Positions 1 to 6,049 are shown, numbered from the stretch's first letter. The stretch is DNA of 6,049 bases from Thermoplasmata archaeon (GCA_021828715.1 JAJZDF010000042.1:1-6049), one strand, 5' to 3'. Made by a program: numbers and translations. Notes: generated by a model from the letters alone, not told the origin.

Positions 1-100
1 TGCCGATATACCATGACCCATCTACACACTCGAAGGGTATAATGCCATCGATTCATCCCACCTCTAACGAGGTGGGCTTTCTCGATGGGCCACTTTGTAA
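1..100. other. AT-richer block at window edge, no gene recognised
   Basis: These 100 bases are about 49% GC by hand count, while bases 101-200 are 84%, so composition changes sharply near position 100. The block holds the nested inverted repeat described separately and TATA-like strings (GATATA at 5-10, GGTATAAT at 36-43; the minus strand reads similarly). I see no protein or tRNA in it. It could be the remnant of an inserted element's end, or an intergenic promoter region for a gene left of the window or for the operon to the right. Both readings are inference; the composition shift is directly visible. Confidence 0.55.
45..88 (-). repeat. Nested two-stem hairpin, possible IS200/IS605 (TnpB) right-end remnant
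   Basis: The outer 7-bp stem pairs CCATCGA (45-51) with TCGATGG (82-88). A 5x5 internal loop separates it from an inner 8-bp stem, CCCACCTC (57-64) with GAGGTGGG (69-76), closed by a four-base loop. Every pair is a perfect Watson-Crick match. On the minus strand the inner stem is preceded by GAAAG and followed by ATGAATC. From memory, this resembles the conserved flanks of right-end hairpins just after tnpB genes, which also form the 3' end of TnpB guide RNAs. A minus-strand frame ends with TAG in the loop (64-66), as tnpB frames sometimes do, but nothing in 89-311 looks like TnpB, so any element would be decayed or a non-autonomous end. Alternatives are a terminator for an upstream plus-strand gene (the repeat is followed by CTTTCT, a weak T tract) or a structured leader. 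Confidence 0.45.
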
Positions 101-219
101 CGCGCCGGACCGGCCCGGTGCCGCCCGGCGTCCGCCCGCGAACGGACCGCTCCCCACTCACCGGACGGCCCCGCCGATTCCCGGCCGCCCGGCGCAGCCT
201 TCGTTCCCCGCTTCGGCGT

Positions 220-259
220 TCCCGGCCGCGGGGCCGGGACCGACGGCTTCAAGAAGCCG
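220..259 (+). repeat. Two adjacent GC-rich inverted repeats in the leader
   Basis: The first is an 8-bp perfect stem (220-227 with 232-239) around the loop GCGG. Four bases later comes a 7-bp dyad, CGGCTTC-AA-GAAGCCG (244-259), which as RNA would fold as a 6-bp stem with a CAAG loop. They could be RNA hairpins in the leader of the DHH-gyrA operon, or the second could be a protein-binding dyad. In DNA above 80% GC, perfect stems of this size occur by chance fairly often, so function is not established. Confidence 0.35.
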
Positions 260-286
260 GGAGAGTCCCCCCCGCCGGCATGTCGG

Positions 287-311
287 CACTTCCACGCCTC
301 CGGGGGAAGTG
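287..311 (+). promoter_or_regulatory. Hairpin covering the ribosome-binding region of the DHH gene
   Basis: CACTTCC (287-293) pairs perfectly with GGAAGTG (305-311), with an 11-base loop, ending directly before the ATG at 312. The 3' arm contains the only Shine-Dalgarno-like sequence of the DHH gene: GGAAGTGAT differs by one base from GGAGGTGAT, the archaeal anti-SD complement. If it forms in the mRNA, the stem would mask that site. Whether it does is inference. The SD-like match is also closer to the ATG than usual, so initiation may be weak or may use the adjacent GTG at 309. Confidence 0.35.
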
Positions 312-1703
312 ATGCCGGCGGGGCCGGACGGGTTCGTCGAGCATCCGCGGTACCGCAGCGAGTTCGAACGGGCCCGCGCGCTGGTCCTCGGCCACCCCCG
401 TCGCTGGCGGATCATCTACCACTACGATGCCGACGGCATCGCGAGCGCCTCCTCCGCCGTCCGCGCGTTCGGGCGGCTCGGCTATCCGGTCCAGGCGACC
501 CCGCTGGTCGGCGTCGAGCGGGAGCGGATGCGGGGGCTCCTCGCGGCGACCAAGGGACCGGTGCTCATCGCCGACACGGGGGCGAGCTGGCTGGACGAGT
601 ACGCGGGCCACCCCGCCCCGGTCGTCGTCCTCGACCATCACCGGTACCCGGGGGTCCCCGACCCCCCCGAGCTCCCTCCGCACGTCGCGCTCGTGAACCC
701 GCTCGACTGGGGCGTCGACGGCATGAGCGAGCTCTGCGCCTCGATGCTCACGTTCCTGTTCACGGTCTTTCTCGACCCCGTCAACTGGGACAATGCCCCG
801 TGGGGCCTGTCGGGCGCGATCGGCGATCGGATGCACGTCGGCGGGTTCCGCGGGCTCAACGCCACCCTGGTCGACGAAGCGATCCGCCGCTCCGTCGTCG
901 TTCGCCGGCCCGGGATCGCCCTGCTCGGCCCCACCGTCGGGGAGGCGCTCGCCCACGCGATCGACCCCTACTTCCGGGGGCTCTCCGGGGAGCCGGCCCG
1001 GGCGGCGGAGTTCCTCCGCCGCCTCGGGATCGACCCCGCCGGGCGCGTCGAGGGCCTCCCCGCGGAAGCGGTCGGCGCCCTCGTCGGGGCGCTGCGGGCG
1101 AAGCTGGAGGCGGACGGGGTGCTCCCCGAGTTCGTCGCGCTCCTCGACCAGGAGCGGTGGTTCCTGCCGTCGCTCGGGATGGACGCCGAGGACCTTTCGA
1201 ACCTGCAGGGCGCCACCGGGCGGGCGAAGGAGCCCGGAGTCGGCGTCGCGATGGCCCTCGGGGACTCCGGGGCGTTCGACCGGGCGCGCCGGGCGGAGTC
1301 CGCATGGCGCGAGGGCATCCTGAAAGGGCTGCAACGCATCGAGCGGGACGGGGTCCACGAGATGGCCGGTCTCCGCTGGTTCGCGAGCCCGGAGACGACC
1401 CTCGCCGGGACCCAGGCCGGCATGGCGATGAACTACCTCCTCTCGCCGGAACGTCCCGTCCTCGCCTTCTCGGAGGAGGGGGAGGGACCGATCAAGGTGA
1501 GCGGCCGCGGGACCCTCCGTCTCGTTGACGGGGGTCTCGACCTTTCGACGGCGCTGCGTCTCGGCGCCGCGGCGGTCGGCGGCGAAGGCGGCGGGCACCG
1601 CGTCGCGAGCGGGGCGACGATCCCGCCGGGGAGCCGCGACCGGTTCCTCGAGGCCGTCGACCGGATCGTCGCCGCCCAGCTCCACCTCGGAGGAACGCCG
1701 TGA
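312..1703 (+). CDS. RecJ-like DHH/DHHA1 family phosphoesterase (probable single-strand nuclease)
   Basis: This is a 463-residue protein if started at ATG 312; the GTG at 309 is an alternative. The longer frame from 42 adds 90 residues of low-complexity, non-coding-looking sequence. DHH motifs appear in order: [10 protein letters not shown] (37-46, metal ligands D39 and D41), IADTG (D88), LDHH (107-110) and [12 protein letters not shown] (129-140). Near the C terminus, GGEGGGHR (423-430) is the glycine-rich signature of DHHA1, the substrate-binding domain. Length and order fit archaeal RecJ-like proteins, including GAN, the GINS-associated nuclease, which degrade single-stranded DNA or RNA from one end using Mn2+ or Mg2+ in the cytoplasm. 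With the metal ligands intact it is probably an active enzyme and not a Cdc45-like inactive version. Its TGA overlaps the GTG of gyrA, so it is probably co-translated with it. Exact substrate (DNA repair, replication or RNA turnover) cannot be told from sequence. Confidence 0.88.
   Translation: MPAGPDGFVEHPRYRSEFERARALVLGHPRRWRIIYHYDADGIASASSAVRAFGRLGYPVQATPLVGVERERMRGLLAATKGPVLIADTGASWLDEYAGHPAPVVVLDHHRYPGVPDPPELPPHVALVNPLDWGVDGMSELCASMLTFLFTVFLDPVNWDNAPWGLSGAIGDRMHVGGFRGLNATLVDEAIRRSVVVRRPGIALLGPTVGEALAHAIDPYFRGLSGEPARAAEFLRRLGIDPAGRVEGLPAEAVGALVGALRAKLEADGVLPEFVALLDQERWFLPSLGMDAEDLSNLQGATGRAKEPGVGVAMALGDSGAFDRARRAESAWREGILKGLQRIERDGVHEMAGLRWFASPETTLAGTQAGMAMNYLLSPERPVLAFSEEGEGPIKVSGRGTLRLVDGGLDLSTALRLGAAAVGGEGGGHRVASGATIPPGSRDRFLEAVDRIVAAQLHLGGTP
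1689..1702 (+). promoter_or_regulatory. Shine-Dalgarno and GTG start of gyrA inside the DHH gene
   Basis: GGAGG (1689-1693) lies six bases before GTG (1700-1702), and the GTG overlaps the preceding stop in the string GTGA. This fixes the gyrA start: the conserved winged-helix region begins about 28 residues later, as in other GyrA proteins. The arrangement is typical of termination-reinitiation coupling between adjacent genes. Confidence 0.8.
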
Positions 1704-4297
1704 CGGAGACGCCGCCGCCCCCGACGGAGGGCCCGGCCGACCGGGTGCACGACCACCCGCTCGAGCGGGAGATGCACACGAGCTACATCGACTACGCGAT
1801 GAGCGTCATTGTCGGGCGCGCCCTGCCCGAGGGCCGGGACGGCATGAAGCCGGTCCAGCGGCGGATCCTCTGGTCGATGTGGGAGTCCGGGGCGACCCAC
1901 GACCGGCCGTTCCGCAAGAGCGCGCGCACCGTCGGGGACGTGCTCGGGAAGTACCACCCGCACGGCGACCTCGCGGTCTACGACGCGCTCGTCCGGATGG
2001 CGCAGCCGTTCTCGCTCCGGTATCCCCTGATCGACAGCCAGGGGAACTTCGGGTCGATCGACGGCGACTCGGCGGCGGCGATGCGGTACACCGAGGCCCG
2101 CCTCTCCGCCCTCGCCGAGGAGATCCTGGCCGACATCGAGAAGGAGACCGTCGATTGGACCGACAACTTCGACGGATCGCTCCAGCAGCCGCTCGTCCTG
2201 CCGTCGAAGGTCCCGAACCTGCTCGTGAACGGCTCCGCCGGGATCGCCGTCGGGATGGCGACCAACATGCCCCCCCACAACCTGGGGGAGGTCGCCGACG
2301 CGCTCCTGCTCCTCCTCGAGAACCCGGCCGCGACCCTCGACGACCTGATGCGGCTCCTCCCCGGCCCCGACTTCCCGACCGGGGGCTACCTCTCCGCCCA
2401 GGGGGTCCGCGATGCCTACCTCACCGGGCGCGGCACCCTCCACCTCCGCGGGACCGCCGAGATCCGGGAGCGCGACGGCAAGGACGAGATCGTGATCACC
2501 GAGATCCCGTACGAGGTCAACAAGGCGCAGCTCCTCGAGCTGATCGCCGACCTCGTGAGGTCGAAGCGGATCGACGGGATCACCGACCTCCGGGACGAGT
2601 CCGACCGGAACGGCACGAGCGTGGTGCTGGAGCTCCGCCGGGACGCGCCCGCGGAGATCGTCCTGAACCACCTCTACGAGCACACGCCGCTCGAGACGAG
2701 CTTCGGCGTGATCAACCTCTGCATCCTCGAGGGACGTCCGCGGGTCCTCCCGCTGCGCGAGCTCCTCGACCTCCACCTGGCCCACCGCCGCACGACGATC
2801 GCCCGGCGGACGAAGTTCGACCTCCGCAAGACCGAGGAGCGGCTCCACCTCCTCGAGGGGTTCCTCACCGCGATCGACCACATCGACGAGGTGATCCGGA
2901 TCATCCGGCGGTCGAAGGACGCCCCGAGCGCCGAGGCGAGCCTGATGGGGAAGTTCCTGCTCTCCAGCGAGCAGGCGAAGGCGATCCTCGACATGCGCCT
3001 CTCCCGCCTCACCGCCCTCGAATCGGAGACGATCGAGGCGGAGCGCGCCGAGAAGGAGGCGCTCGCGAAGGAGCTCCGCGAGATCCTCGCCGACCCGAAG
3101 CGGCTGGACGGGCTGATCGTCGCGGAGCTCGGGGACCTCAAGCAGCGGTTCGGCGACGCCCGGCGGACGCGGATCGTCCCGGGATTCAGCGCCCGGACCC
3201 TCGCCGACCTCGTCCCGGAGATGGACGTCGTCCTCCTCGTCACCCGCGCCGGCTACGTGAAGCGGATGCCGCTCGACCAGTACCGCCGGCAGCGGCGGGG
3301 CGGCCGCGGGCTCGGGCAGATCGAGACGAAGGAGGAGGACTACGTCATCCGGACGTTCGTCACCCGGACCCACGACGACGTCCTCTTCTTCACGAACCTG
3401 GGCCGCGTCTACCGGCTCAAGGCGTACGAGCTCCCCGAGGGGAGCCGGCAGTCGAAGGGGAAGGCGCTGATCAACCTGCTTCCCCGGCTCAAGGACGGCG
3501 AACGGGTCCAGACGCTGCTTCCGATCCACGACCTCGACGGCGACGGCGCCCTCTTCTTCGCGACCCGCCGCGGACTCGTCAAGCGGACCGCCCTCGCCCA
3601 GTTCCAGAACATCCGCACGAGCGGGATCCAGGCGATCCTGCTCGAGGAGGGGGACGAGCTCGTCGACGTCGCCCAGGTCGCGGGGGAGGCGGAGGAGATC
3701 CTCCTCGCGACCGCGAGCGGGCAGCTCGTCCGCTTCGCGCTCGGGGAGGTCCGGCCGACGGGACGCGCCACCTACGGCGTCATCGGCGTCCGCCTCTCCG
3801 AGGAGAAGGACGACCACGTCGTCGCGATGGCCCCGGTCTCGACGCGCTTCCCGACCCTCCTCTCCCTCACGACGACCGGCTTCGGCAAGCAAACGCCGGT
3901 CGAGGAGTACCGGAAGACCGCGCGCGGCGCGAAGGGGGTGCGGACGATCAAGACCGGGGAGCGGAACGGCTCGGTCGTCGCGGTCCTGCCCGCGACGGAC
4001 GCCTCGGAACTGCTCGTCACGACGCGGACCGGCGTCACGATCCGCATGACGGTGAAGGGGATCCGCACCCAGTCGCGGAACACCCTGGGCGTGCGCGTGA
4101 TCCGCTTGGACGAGGGGGACGAGGTGCGCGACGCGATCGTTCTCCCGGCCCCGGAGGAGGGCACGGCGGGCCCGCCGGCCGGCGGCGGGGAGGGGGACGC
4201 CCCGCCCGCCTCCGCCCCCGGGTCGGCGGAGGAGGCCGGGCGGGGATCCGACGCTCGGCCGGAGGAAGGAGATGCGGCGCCGCCCGAGGAACGGTAG
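1700..4297 (+). CDS. gyrA: DNA gyrase subunit A
   Basis: This 865-residue protein is the DNA breakage-reunion subunit of type IIA topoisomerase; with GyrB it forms an A2B2 enzyme that introduces negative supercoils using ATP. The winged-helix region contains [10 protein letters not shown] with catalytic Tyr130 (E. coli Tyr122) after Arg129. The DNA-bending isoleucine is Ile182 in [10 protein letters not shown] (E. coli Ile174). Tower and coiled-coil segments run to about 505. The C-terminal domain (about 508-815) shows six beta-pinwheel blades, and the GyrA box is QRRGGRG at 531-537, which marks gyrase rather than Topo IV ParC (usual form QRRGGKG). Residues 817-865 are a Gly/Pro/Ala-rich acidic tail with about 12 Glu/Asp and 3 Arg. 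The residue at the E. coli Ser83 position is Leu91, in [10 protein letters not shown]; Asp95 matches Asp87. Bacterial-type gyrase is known in many euryarchaea, usually beside gyrB; here the upstream neighbour is a DHH nuclease and no gyrB is in view. Confidence 0.97.
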   Translation: MTETPPPPTEGPADRVHDHPLEREMHTSYIDYAMSVIVGRALPEGRDGMKPVQRRILWSMWESGATHDRPFRKSARTVGDVLGKYHPHGDLAVYDALVRMAQPFSLRYPLIDSQGNFGSIDGDSAAAMRYTEARLSALAEEILADIEKETVDWTDNFDGSLQQPLVLPSKVPNLLVNGSAGIAVGMATNMPPHNLGEVADALLLLLENPAATLDDLMRLLPGPDFPTGGYLSAQGVRDAYLTGRGTLHLRGTAEIRERDGKDEIVITEIPYEVNKAQLLELIADLVRSKRIDGITDLRDESDRNGTSVVLELRRDAPAEIVLNHLYEHTPLETSFGVINLCILEGRPRVLPLRELLDLHLAHRRTTIARRTKFDLRKTEERLHLLEGFLTAIDHIDEVIRIIRRSKDAPSAEASLMGKFLLSSEQAKAILDMRLSRLTALESETIEAERAEKEALAKELREILADPKRLDGLIVAELGDLKQRFGDARRTRIVPGFSARTLADLVPEMDVVLLVTRAGYVKRMPLDQYRRQRRGGRGLGQIETKEEDYVIRTFVTRTHDDVLFFTNLGRVYRLKAYELPEGSRQSKGKALINLLPRLKDGERVQTLLPIHDLDGDGALFFATRRGLVKRTALAQFQNIRTSGIQAILLEEGDELVDVAQVAGEAEEILLATASGQLVRFALGEVRPTGRATYGVIGVRLSEEKDDHVVAMAPVSTRFPTLLSLTTTGFGKQTPVEEYRKTARGAKGVRTIKTGERNGSVVAVLPATDASELLVTTRTGVTIRMTVKGIRTQSRNTLGVRVIRLDEGDEVRDAIVLPAPEEGTAGPPAGGGEGDAPPASAPGSAEEAGRGSDARPEEGDAAPPEER
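4261..4274 (+). promoter_or_regulatory. Shine-Dalgarno of the zinc-ribbon gene within gyrA
   Basis: GGAGGAAGGAG (4261-4271) directly precedes the ATG at 4272, with GGAGG six bases from the start. It lies inside the codons of the acidic GyrA tail. It supports the small gene as real, since a strong SD at correct spacing also occurs at the gyrA start in the same operon. Confidence 0.7.
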
Positions 4298-4451
4298 GCG
4301 GGTCCTGGTGTGCCCGCAGTGCGGGTCGGCGAAGATCGTCCAGGTCGCCGGCATGATCACCGGCGCCGTCTACCACTGCCTCGCCTGCGACTACCAGGGC
4401 GCCCTCGTCCTCGAGATCGACGTGCCGGAGGACGGGAGCCCGCCGCCGTAG
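4272..4451 (+). CDS. Small zinc-ribbon protein of unknown function
   Basis: This 59-residue protein starts with a basic stretch ([10 protein letters not shown]), followed by two cysteine knuckles: CPQCGS (Cys14 and Cys17) and CLACDYQG (Cys36 and Cys39). Eighteen residues separate the two pairs, a spacing that fits one four-cysteine zinc ribbon. The short C terminus is acidic and proline-rich. Similar small CPxCGS...CxxCxYxG proteins occur in archaea without an assigned role. Candidate roles are nucleic-acid binding or an adaptor for a neighbouring enzyme. ATG 4272 is well supported: GGAGG at 4261-4265 lies six bases upstream. The gene overlaps the end of gyrA by 26 bases in another frame, so it is probably translated with it. 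The reading frame is open and consistent with a real gene despite its size; the function is unknown. Confidence 0.8.
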   Translation: MRRRPRNGRRVLVCPQCGSAKIVQVAGMITGAVYHCLACDYQGALVLEIDVPEDGSPPP

Positions 4452-4455
4452 GCGC

Positions 4456-5718
4456 TCAGGCGTCCGACGACGGCGCGCCGGCGGTCTCGCGCACCGCCCG
4501 CACGACCGCGAGCGCCCGCACCGTCGGGCCGACGTCGTGGACCCGGACGACCTCGACCCCGCGGGACGCCGCCAGCACCGCGGCCGCGACGCTCGCCTCG
4601 AGCCGCCCCTCGGCGTCGCGGGGCCCGAGCGCCGCGCCCAGGAACGACTTCCGCGAGGCACCGACGACGACCGGGTAGCCGAGGCTGCGCAGCTCCGCCG
4701 CGCGGGCGAGGAGCTCGACGCTCTGCGCCGCCGACTTCCCGAAGCCGATCCCGGGATCGACCAGGAGCTGCTCGGAGGCGATGCCGTCCGCCGCCGCCTC
4801 GTCCGTCCGGGCGGCGATCCACCGGTACACCTCGTCCCGCACGTCGGCGTAGGCGAGGTCCGCCTGCATCGTCTCCGGGGTGCCGCGCATGTGGACGACG
4901 ATCGCCGCCGCACCGCGCTCCGCCACGACCCGCCGCATCGCGGGGTCGCGGAGCCCCTCCACGTCGTTGACGACGTCCGCCCCGGCGTCGATCGCCCGCG
5001 CCGCCACCTCCGCGTGGCGCGTGTCGACCGAGATCGGCACGGCGATCCGCCCCACGACGGCGCGGAGGACCGGCTCCAGGCGCCGCCACTCCGCCTCCGG
5101 CGACACCGGGGTCGCGCCGGGGCGGGTCGACTCCGCCCCGAGATCGAGGAGGTCGGCCCCCTCGGCGACGAGCCGCTCCGCGTGGGCCATTGCCGCCGCC
5201 GGCTCGAGCGTGCGTCCGCCGTCCGAGAACGAGTCGGGCGTGATGTTCACGATCCCCATCACCCGGGGCCGGTCCCCGACCGGGAAGCGGCGGTGCGCGC
5301 CCCGGATCTCGCGGGCGCCCCGGCGGAGGTAGGCGCGGAGCGCCCGCTCGACCTCCTCCCCGATCGCCTCCAGGCGGAACGGCTGGCGCGCGAGCTTCGG
5401 AAGGAGCCGGCGGTACTGGGCCCAGGTGGCGAGCAGGACGACCGCGGTCGACGGGACCGAGTGGTCGGCGATCCCGCGGGCGTGGGCGGAGTCGCCGCCG
5501 ACCGCGAGGAGCTCCTGCTTCAGGAGGGGGGCCGCCTTGAGCGGCACGTCGTCGAGCCGCACCGCGTAGACGCGGCCCTTCGGCGCCATCAGCGCGACGC
5601 CGTCCGGCTCGCTCCCCGTGCGCTCGAGCTCGCGGGCGATCTCGGCCAGCCCGTCGACCTCGAGGACCCGCGCGGCGTGCCGGTGCGGCGCCGCGGCGGG
5701 TGGGACGGGGTCGGCCAT
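4456..5718 (-). CDS. folP: Dihydropteroate synthase, long form with N-terminal extension
   Basis: This 420-residue enzyme would condense p-aminobenzoate with 6-hydroxymethyl-dihydropterin pyrophosphate to make dihydropteroate (cytosolic folate synthesis). The TIM-barrel core, about 150-410, has all usual signatures: GIVNITPDSFSDGG (155-168, Asn158), LDLGAESTRPGA (191-202), ISVDTRHAEV (229-238, Asp232), NDVEG (251-255), DPGIGFGK (321-328), GASRKSFLG (353-361, Lys357) and RVHDVG (392-397, Arg392 and His394). Residues 1-145 are an extra domain with LMAPKG (43-48), LKQELLAVGGDSAHARG (66-82) and KLARQPFRLE (108-117). I recognise this as the N-terminal part of the long DHPS versions of some bacteria and archaea; ordinary FolP is about 270-290 residues. 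The ATG at 5718 has no SD but a TATA-like element about 27 bases upstream, suggesting a leaderless transcript. It converges on the zinc-ribbon gene with a four-base gap. Canonical DHPS is not universal in archaea, so true substrate could differ. Confidence 0.93.
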   Translation of the reverse strand: MADPVPPAAAPHRHAARVLEVDGLAEIARELERTGSEPDGVALMAPKGRVYAVRLDDVPLKAAPLLKQELLAVGGDSAHARGIADHSVPSTAVVLLATWAQYRRLLPKLARQPFRLEAIGEEVERALRAYLRRGAREIRGAHRRFPVGDRPRVMGIVNITPDSFSDGGRTLEPAAAMAHAERLVAEGADLLDLGAESTRPGATPVSPEAEWRRLEPVLRAVVGRIAVPISVDTRHAEVAARAIDAGADVVNDVEGLRDPAMRRVVAERGAAAIVVHMRGTPETMQADLAYADVRDEVYRWIAARTDEAAADGIASEQLLVDPGIGFGKSAAQSVELLARAAELRSLGYPVVVGASRKSFLGAALGPRDAEGRLEASVAAAVLAASRGVEVVRVHDVGPTVRALAVVRAVRETAGAPSSDA

Positions 5719-5741
5719 CTGGGCCGCCGAGCGGCCGCCGC

Positions 5742-5749
5742 GATAAAAG
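5742..5749 (-). promoter_or_regulatory. TATA-like promoter element for folP, possibly shared with the divergent gene
   Basis: CTTTTATC on the minus strand (5749-5742) is the only AT-rich string in the 77-base divergent spacer. Its centre is about 27 bases from the folP ATG (5718), the usual archaeal distance from TATA box to transcription start, so the folP transcript would be leaderless or nearly so; no SD is seen before that ATG. Read on the plus strand (GATAAAAG) it would place a start near 5770-5773, about 25 bases before the ATG at 5796. Between the element and folP lies the 8-base palindrome GCGGCCGC (5731-5738). This is inferred from spacing only; no BRE sequence is clear enough to set direction. 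Confidence 0.55.
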
Positions 5750-5795
5750 CCGCCCCGTGGCCCCCCTCATTACCCCGCCCGCGCTGGAGCGGGCG

Positions 5796-6049
5796 ATGCG
5801 CGGGGCGGTCGTCGCCGTCGAGGGGCCGTCCGGCGCCGGGAAGAGCCGGGCGGTCGCCGGGGCGGCCCGTCGGCTCGACGCGGTCGTGCTCGCGGAGGCG
5901 TACGATCGCCTCCGCCCGCCGCCGCCCCTCGTGTGGCGGGGACCGGCCGAGCTCCTCCGGCTCGAACGGCGGCTGCTCCGGGAGGAGGCCCGCCGGTACC
6001 GGGAGGCCCGATCTCTCGCCGCCTTCGGGCGCCTCTTGCTTGCCGACAC
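5796..6049 (+). CDS. P-loop NTPase, kinase-like, 5' part only (runs off the window)
   Basis: The frame is open to the window end (84 complete codons seen). A hydrophobic strand (AVVAVE) leads into the Walker A motif GPSGAGKS at residues 10-17, so the protein begins with the nucleotide-binding core. A second strand (AVVLAEAYDRL, about 26-36) and an Arg/Glu/Leu-rich helical segment (about 46-70) follow. This layout, with a P-loop at the extreme N terminus and an acidic residue soon after the second strand, recalls nucleoside or nucleotide (for example thymidylate-type) kinases, but Walker B and the lid lie beyond the window, so only a P-loop NTPase can be claimed. ATG 5796 is preferred because GGAG (5786-5789) lies six bases upstream; GTG 5757 is an in-frame alternative without an SD that would add 13 residues. 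The gene is divergent from folP. Confidence 0.7.
   Translation, partial: MRGAVVAVEGPSGAGKSRAVAGAARRLDAVVLAEAYDRLRPPPPLVWRGPAELLRLERRLLREEARRYREARSLAAFGRLLLAD

Larger units (their letters stand above)
101..311. other. GC-rich leader region without a gene
   Basis: An open frame continues upstream from the DHH gene through this stretch to an ATG at 42. Its translation is proline-, arginine- and alanine-rich, its third codon positions are less GC-biased than in the gene, and it matches no domain, so I treat it as non-coding. The region contains several inverted repeats: TCCCGGCC/GGCCGGGA (220-227/232-239), CGGCTTC/GAAGCCG (244-250/253-259) and CACTTCC/GGAAGTG (287-293/305-311). I see no TATA-like element at the distance expected for a leaderless start at 312. 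Transcription therefore probably begins farther upstream, perhaps in the AT-richer block, giving a leader of more than 200 bases. That is inference. Confidence 0.5.

Noticed and set aside
57..82. Intrinsic terminator on the plus strand
   Set aside because: The stem is strong but is followed only by CTTTCT, a poor T tract, and the symmetric outer stem and flanks fit another structured element better. Not excluded.
64..252. Minus-strand frame of 62 residues ending in the hairpin loop, as a TnpB C terminus
   Set aside because: Only its last few residues sit in the hairpin. The rest shows no zinc-ribbon cysteines or RuvC-like motif and looks like a chance frame in GC-rich DNA.
42..311. Upstream 90-codon extension of the DHH gene from ATG 42
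   Set aside because: It passes through the hairpin and the composition step, its codon third positions are less GC-biased than the gene, it is low-complexity and Pro/Arg-rich, and the DHH fold begins shortly after ATG 312.
249..1685. A 478-residue minus-strand frame opposite the DHH gene
   Set aside because: Composition is typical of an antisense shadow and no motif is seen, while all DHH/DHHA1 motifs are on the plus strand.
1525..4356. A 943-residue plus-strand frame overlapping gyrA
   Set aside because: Arg/Pro/Gly/Ala-rich shadow translation with no recognisable motif; an artefact of the lack of stop codons at high GC.
1433..4360. A 975-residue minus-strand frame opposite gyrA
   Set aside because: It is a mirror of gyrA codons in extreme-GC DNA: Arg/Glu/Val/Leu-rich, no domains, and gyrA is certain on the other strand.
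4391..6049. A 552-residue minus-strand frame overlapping folP
   Set aside because: Runs in a different frame from the fully motif-supported DHPS; Arg/Gly/Pro-rich without domains.
1..6049. CRISPR array, tRNA or rRNA gene, or prophage
   Set aside because: No direct repeats with spacers, no tRNA-like T-arm/anticodon arrangement, no rRNA-like segments and no phage genes were seen on either strand.

Overview
This is a very GC-rich window, except for its first 100 bases. I read it as chromosomal DNA of an archaeon, most likely a high-GC member of Thermoplasmatota or a related euryarchaeal lineage. The grounds are an archaeal-type RecJ-like DHH nuclease, a small CPxCG zinc-ribbon protein of archaeal style, a GyrA in an archaeal-looking context, and a TATA-like element about 27 bases upstream of an ATG that has no Shine-Dalgarno sequence (leaderless pattern). 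The lineage is inference; no rRNA or other decisive marker is present.

Layout. Bases 1-100 are about 49% GC by my count, against 84% for bases 101-200. They hold a nested inverted repeat (45-88) that, read on the minus strand, resembles the right-end hairpin of IS200/IS605-type TnpB elements. Bases 101-311 contain no convincing gene, only several GC-rich inverted repeats. A plus-strand cluster follows: a RecJ-like DHH/DHHA1 phosphoesterase (312-1703), gyrA (1700-4297) and a 59-residue zinc-ribbon protein (4272-4451). Each gene overlaps the next (4 and 26 bases), and gyrA and the ribbon gene each have a good Shine-Dalgarno sequence inside the previous gene. This indicates a translationally coupled operon devoted mainly to DNA metabolism and topology. 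No gyrB is present; if it exists it lies outside the window.

Four bases beyond the zinc-ribbon stop lies the convergent stop of a long-form dihydropteroate synthase gene (5718-4456, minus), a folate-pathway enzyme with an extra N-terminal domain of about 145 residues. Its start faces a short divergent intergenic region with one AT-rich element in very GC-rich DNA. On the other side a P-loop NTPase or kinase-like gene begins and runs off the window end.

No wholly new system is evident. The points most worth a second look are the AT-rich hairpin block at the left edge, a leucine in GyrA at the position of E. coli Ser83 (the classic quinolone-resistance position), the DHH-gyrA-zinc-ribbon coupling, and the shared single-TATA divergent promoter.
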